NCBI GenBank assembly: GCA_964650905.1
Contig: CAZYVH010000125.1
Coordinates: forward strand, 1-5,662
Reading direction: 5' to 3'
Length of the DNA stretch: 5,662 nt
Source of the DNA: SZUA-36 sp964650905
GTDB taxonomy: Bacteria; Pseudomonadota; Gammaproteobacteria; Xanthomonadales; SZUA-36
Shown piece by piece: positions 3,843-5,662 of this stretch. Below the pieces are notes generated by a model, which ran no database searches, was not told the DNA's origin, and was given only the letters and a program-made list of their open reading frames with translations. The first letter of the stretch is position 1, and every line of letters starts with the position of its first letter. A program made the translations under genes and the position numbers.

Positions 3843-5662
3843 ATGAAATTGAAAAACCAGCTACTGGCCTTATCCGCGCTGACGCTGCTGTTGCCGTGGT
3901 CGGGCTGGAAACTGCTACATGAGCTGGAGAATTTTCTGCGTGAAGGTGAGGAGACGGCGCTGCTGGCCTCCGCGCACAGTATTGCCCAGGCGTTGCCGGG
4001 CGAGTATCAGTCCGCGTTGAAACTGGCGCGTGGGCAGATTCTGCCGGTGCGGCAATTTGCCAGCCCGCCCATTCTTGACGGCTATGGCACGGACTGGCCG
4101 GAAACCCGGCAAAACCTTGAATTTGAAGCACCTGGCGGGGTCCTCGCTCTGCAGGTGTTGGCCGGACGTTTTGGTGAGCAAGTCTACCTGTTGCTCAATG
4201 TGACCGACCCCGATGATATCAATGCAACGGACTTCAATACCGGCACCTCCAGACCCGCCCAAAAGGCTGGTGTGATGCTCTACCTGCAAACTAATCGCAG
4301 TCAGGAAGCCTTCATGATCTCGACCGAGGCGCCGGGGCCCCTGACGGTCAAAAGCGAGGCGGGCACCGCTACCCGTCTGGCGGCGGCCTGGATGGACAAT
4401 GCGGCGGGTTACACGCTGGAGATCAGTCTGCCAGCCGGGGTGGAACGCATCAGTGTGGGTGCGGTGGCACCGGTGTCCACGCTGCCGGGGGTATCTGCCG
4501 AGCGTTACGCCGGTACCCTCAATGGCAGGCAACAGGGGCAGTGGCTGGAACTGGCCTGGCGCGATAACGGGGTGGCGCAATGGCTAACAAAGGTCGTACC
4601 GGACCATACCCGGGCCTGGTTGTTACAGGCGGATGGTTGGGTCATCGCTGATTCGGGAGAAGTCAGCGAGGCCACTGACAGCGAACTGAGCTGGGCGCAG
4701 CGTATGCTCTACCAGGGTGTTGCCGGTTCAGGTATCGAGCGTCGTGGTCAACGCAGTGAGTGGCCGGTCAGGATTCAAAACGCAGCGACCACCGCCGCGT
4801 TTGAGGCCGGTGAAGGTATGCAATGGAGTCGTGACGTGGACAGCGCGGCGGTTTTCAGCCTGGTGGCCGTACCGGTCATGGCGCAAGACAAGGTGATCGG
4901 TGCGTTGGTGTTGGAGGCCAGTTCCGATGGCCTGTTGGTGATGACCAACCGGGCACTTGGGCGTCTGCTGGCCACCACTTTTTTGCTCGTGGGGGTGCTG
5001 TCGGGTGGTTTGTGGCTGTTTGCCTCACGTCTGTCGCGGCGCGTGCGTAAACTCAGCGGCGCCGTCAGCAGCGCCATGGACGCAAGCGGCGAGACGCTAC
5101 AGTTACCGGCGAGCAGGTCGAGCGACGAACTGGGGGATCTGGCGCGCAACACCGAAAAATTGCTGCGGGCGGTCGCGGAATACACACGCTACCTGCAAAA
5201 GCTGGCCGGGCGTCTTTCGCACGAACTCAAAACACCGATTGCAATCACCCGTTCATCACTGGAAAACCTCTCCAGCTGTGACCTCGATGATAAGGCCACG
5301 CAATATCTGTCACGGGCACGCGAGGGGCTGGACAGGCAGGCCGCCATCGTCAGCGCCATGAGCGCCGCGCAGCGGCTTGAAGAGTCGGTTAAAACGGCAG
5401 AATGGGATACCATCAGTTTGTTTGGGTTACTGGAAAACTGCGTCGCCGGTTACCGCAGCGCATACCCCGGGCGCGACATCAGACTGGCGAGGGACGCCGA
5501 TGTCTGTGAACTTTACTGCGCCCCGGACCTGCTCGCCCAGGCGCTCGACAAACTGGTGGACAACGCCATCGGCCTGAGCGCACCAGACGGAAGGATAGAT
5601 ATCGGTGCTAAAAGCAGCGCGGATGATTGCCTGCTCACGGTTGCCAACAGTGGCACCCGGTT
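3843..5662 (+). CDS. pdsS: Dedicated sortase system sensor histidine kinase (3' end outside window)
   Basis: This inner-membrane kinase is presumed to phosphorylate the regulator encoded just before it. The frame is open for 606 complete codons with no stop before the window edge. It has TM1 at about residues 7-24, a periplasmic domain of about 345 residues, TM2 at about 375-395, a HAMP linker from about 396 (with DELGDLARN), and a dimerisation/H-box with His460 in LSHELKTP. The N-box has Asn574 in KLVDNA, and the visible end is VANSGTR (600-606), where a D-x-G G1 box is expected. Near TM2 the periplasmic part has two Cache/PDC-like pieces, ADGWVIADSG (263-272) and VAVPVMAQDKVIGAL (341-355); the remainder matches no sensor fold I can name. 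The ATG at 3843 follows the regulator's TAG with no gap and no clear Shine-Dalgarno, suggesting coupling. About 100 C-terminal residues with the rest of the ATPase domain are probably missing. Confidence 0.93.
   Translation, partial: MKLKNQLLALSALTLLLPWSGWKLLHELENFLREGEETALLASAHSIAQALPGEYQSALKLARGQILPVRQFASPPILDGYGTDWPETRQNLEFEAPGGVLALQVLAGRFGEQVYLLLNVTDPDDINATDFNTGTSRPAQKAGVMLYLQTNRSQEAFMISTEAPGPLTVKSEAGTATRLAAAWMDNAAGYTLEISLPAGVERISVGAVAPVSTLPGVSAERYAGTLNGRQQGQWLELAWRDNGVAQWLTKVVPDHTRAWLLQADGWVIADSGEVSEATDSELSWAQRMLYQGVAGSGIERRGQRSEWPVRIQNAATTAAFEAGEGMQWSRDVDSAAVFSLVAVPVMAQDKVIGALVLEASSDGLLVMTNRALGRLLATTFLLVGVLSGGLWLFASRLSRRVRKLSGAVSSAMDASGETLQLPASRSSDELGDLARNTEKLLRAVAEYTRYLQKLAGRLSHELKTPIAITRSSLENLSSCDLDDKATQYLSRAREGLDRQAAIVSAMSAAQRLEESVKTAEWDTISLFGLLENCVAGYRSAYPGRDIRLARDADVCELYCAPDLLAQALDKLVDNAIGLSAPDGRIDIGAKSSADDCLLTVANSGTR

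Noticed and set aside
3915..4580. A 221-codon open frame on the minus strand opposite the kinase gene
   Set aside because: It lies wholly antisense to the continuous kinase frame, its translation is His/Arg/Gln-rich and low in recognisable domains, and no ribosome binding site supports it. It is a shadow of GC-biased codon use.
4775..5185. A 136-codon minus-strand open frame, Ser/Ala/Thr-rich
   Set aside because: It is antisense to the TM2 and HAMP region of the kinase; its composition is what the reverse complement of that region would give, and no start signal is visible.

Overview
The window most likely comes from a gammaproteobacterium of moderate to fairly high GC. Its centre is a locus recognisable as the 'proteobacterial dedicated sortase system' (marine sortase families). 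This is a set of genes in Gram-negative, often marine, bacteria that usually encodes one sortase, one cell-surface substrate and a private two-component system. The organism assignment rests on family resemblance, not on a marker gene.

Layout. Bases 1-254 (+) hold the 3' end of rpe (ribulose-phosphate 3-epimerase). It meets a convergent operon tail to tail, and the two stop codons overlap. On the minus strand, reading from 2961 down to 251, lie a 711-residue VIT/von Willebrand A protein with a C-terminal sorting signal (the sortase substrate) and a 192-residue class GN-type sortase. These two genes are coupled by an ATGA overlap. A 185-base intergenic region (2962-3146) separates this operon from a divergent plus-strand operon. 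That operon encodes an OmpR-type response regulator (3147-3842) and a large membrane histidine kinase that starts on the base after the regulator's stop and runs off the window end (3843-5662, 606 complete codons, no stop). The kinase was found by direct translation of the + strand; its frame stays open throughout.

How the parts probably fit. The substrate is anchored in the inner membrane by an N-terminal hydrophobic segment and carries a PPTATG-type motif, a hydrophobic segment and a very short tail at its C-terminus. The sortase has its catalytic His, Cys and Arg in place and should cut at this motif. The kinase has a periplasmic domain of about 345 residues that probably senses an envelope signal and phosphorylates the regulator. 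The regulator's natural target would be the divergent intergenic region, which contains two GGGCCC palindromes exactly 21 bp apart. The whole locus is predicted by homology; the biological role of this sortase class is largely unknown. The usual OmpA-like partner (PdsO) is not in the window and could lie beyond the kinase.

There are no RNA genes, insertion sequences, CRISPR arrays or obvious rho-independent terminators. Almost all the sequence is coding; the only non-coding stretch of note is 2962-3146.
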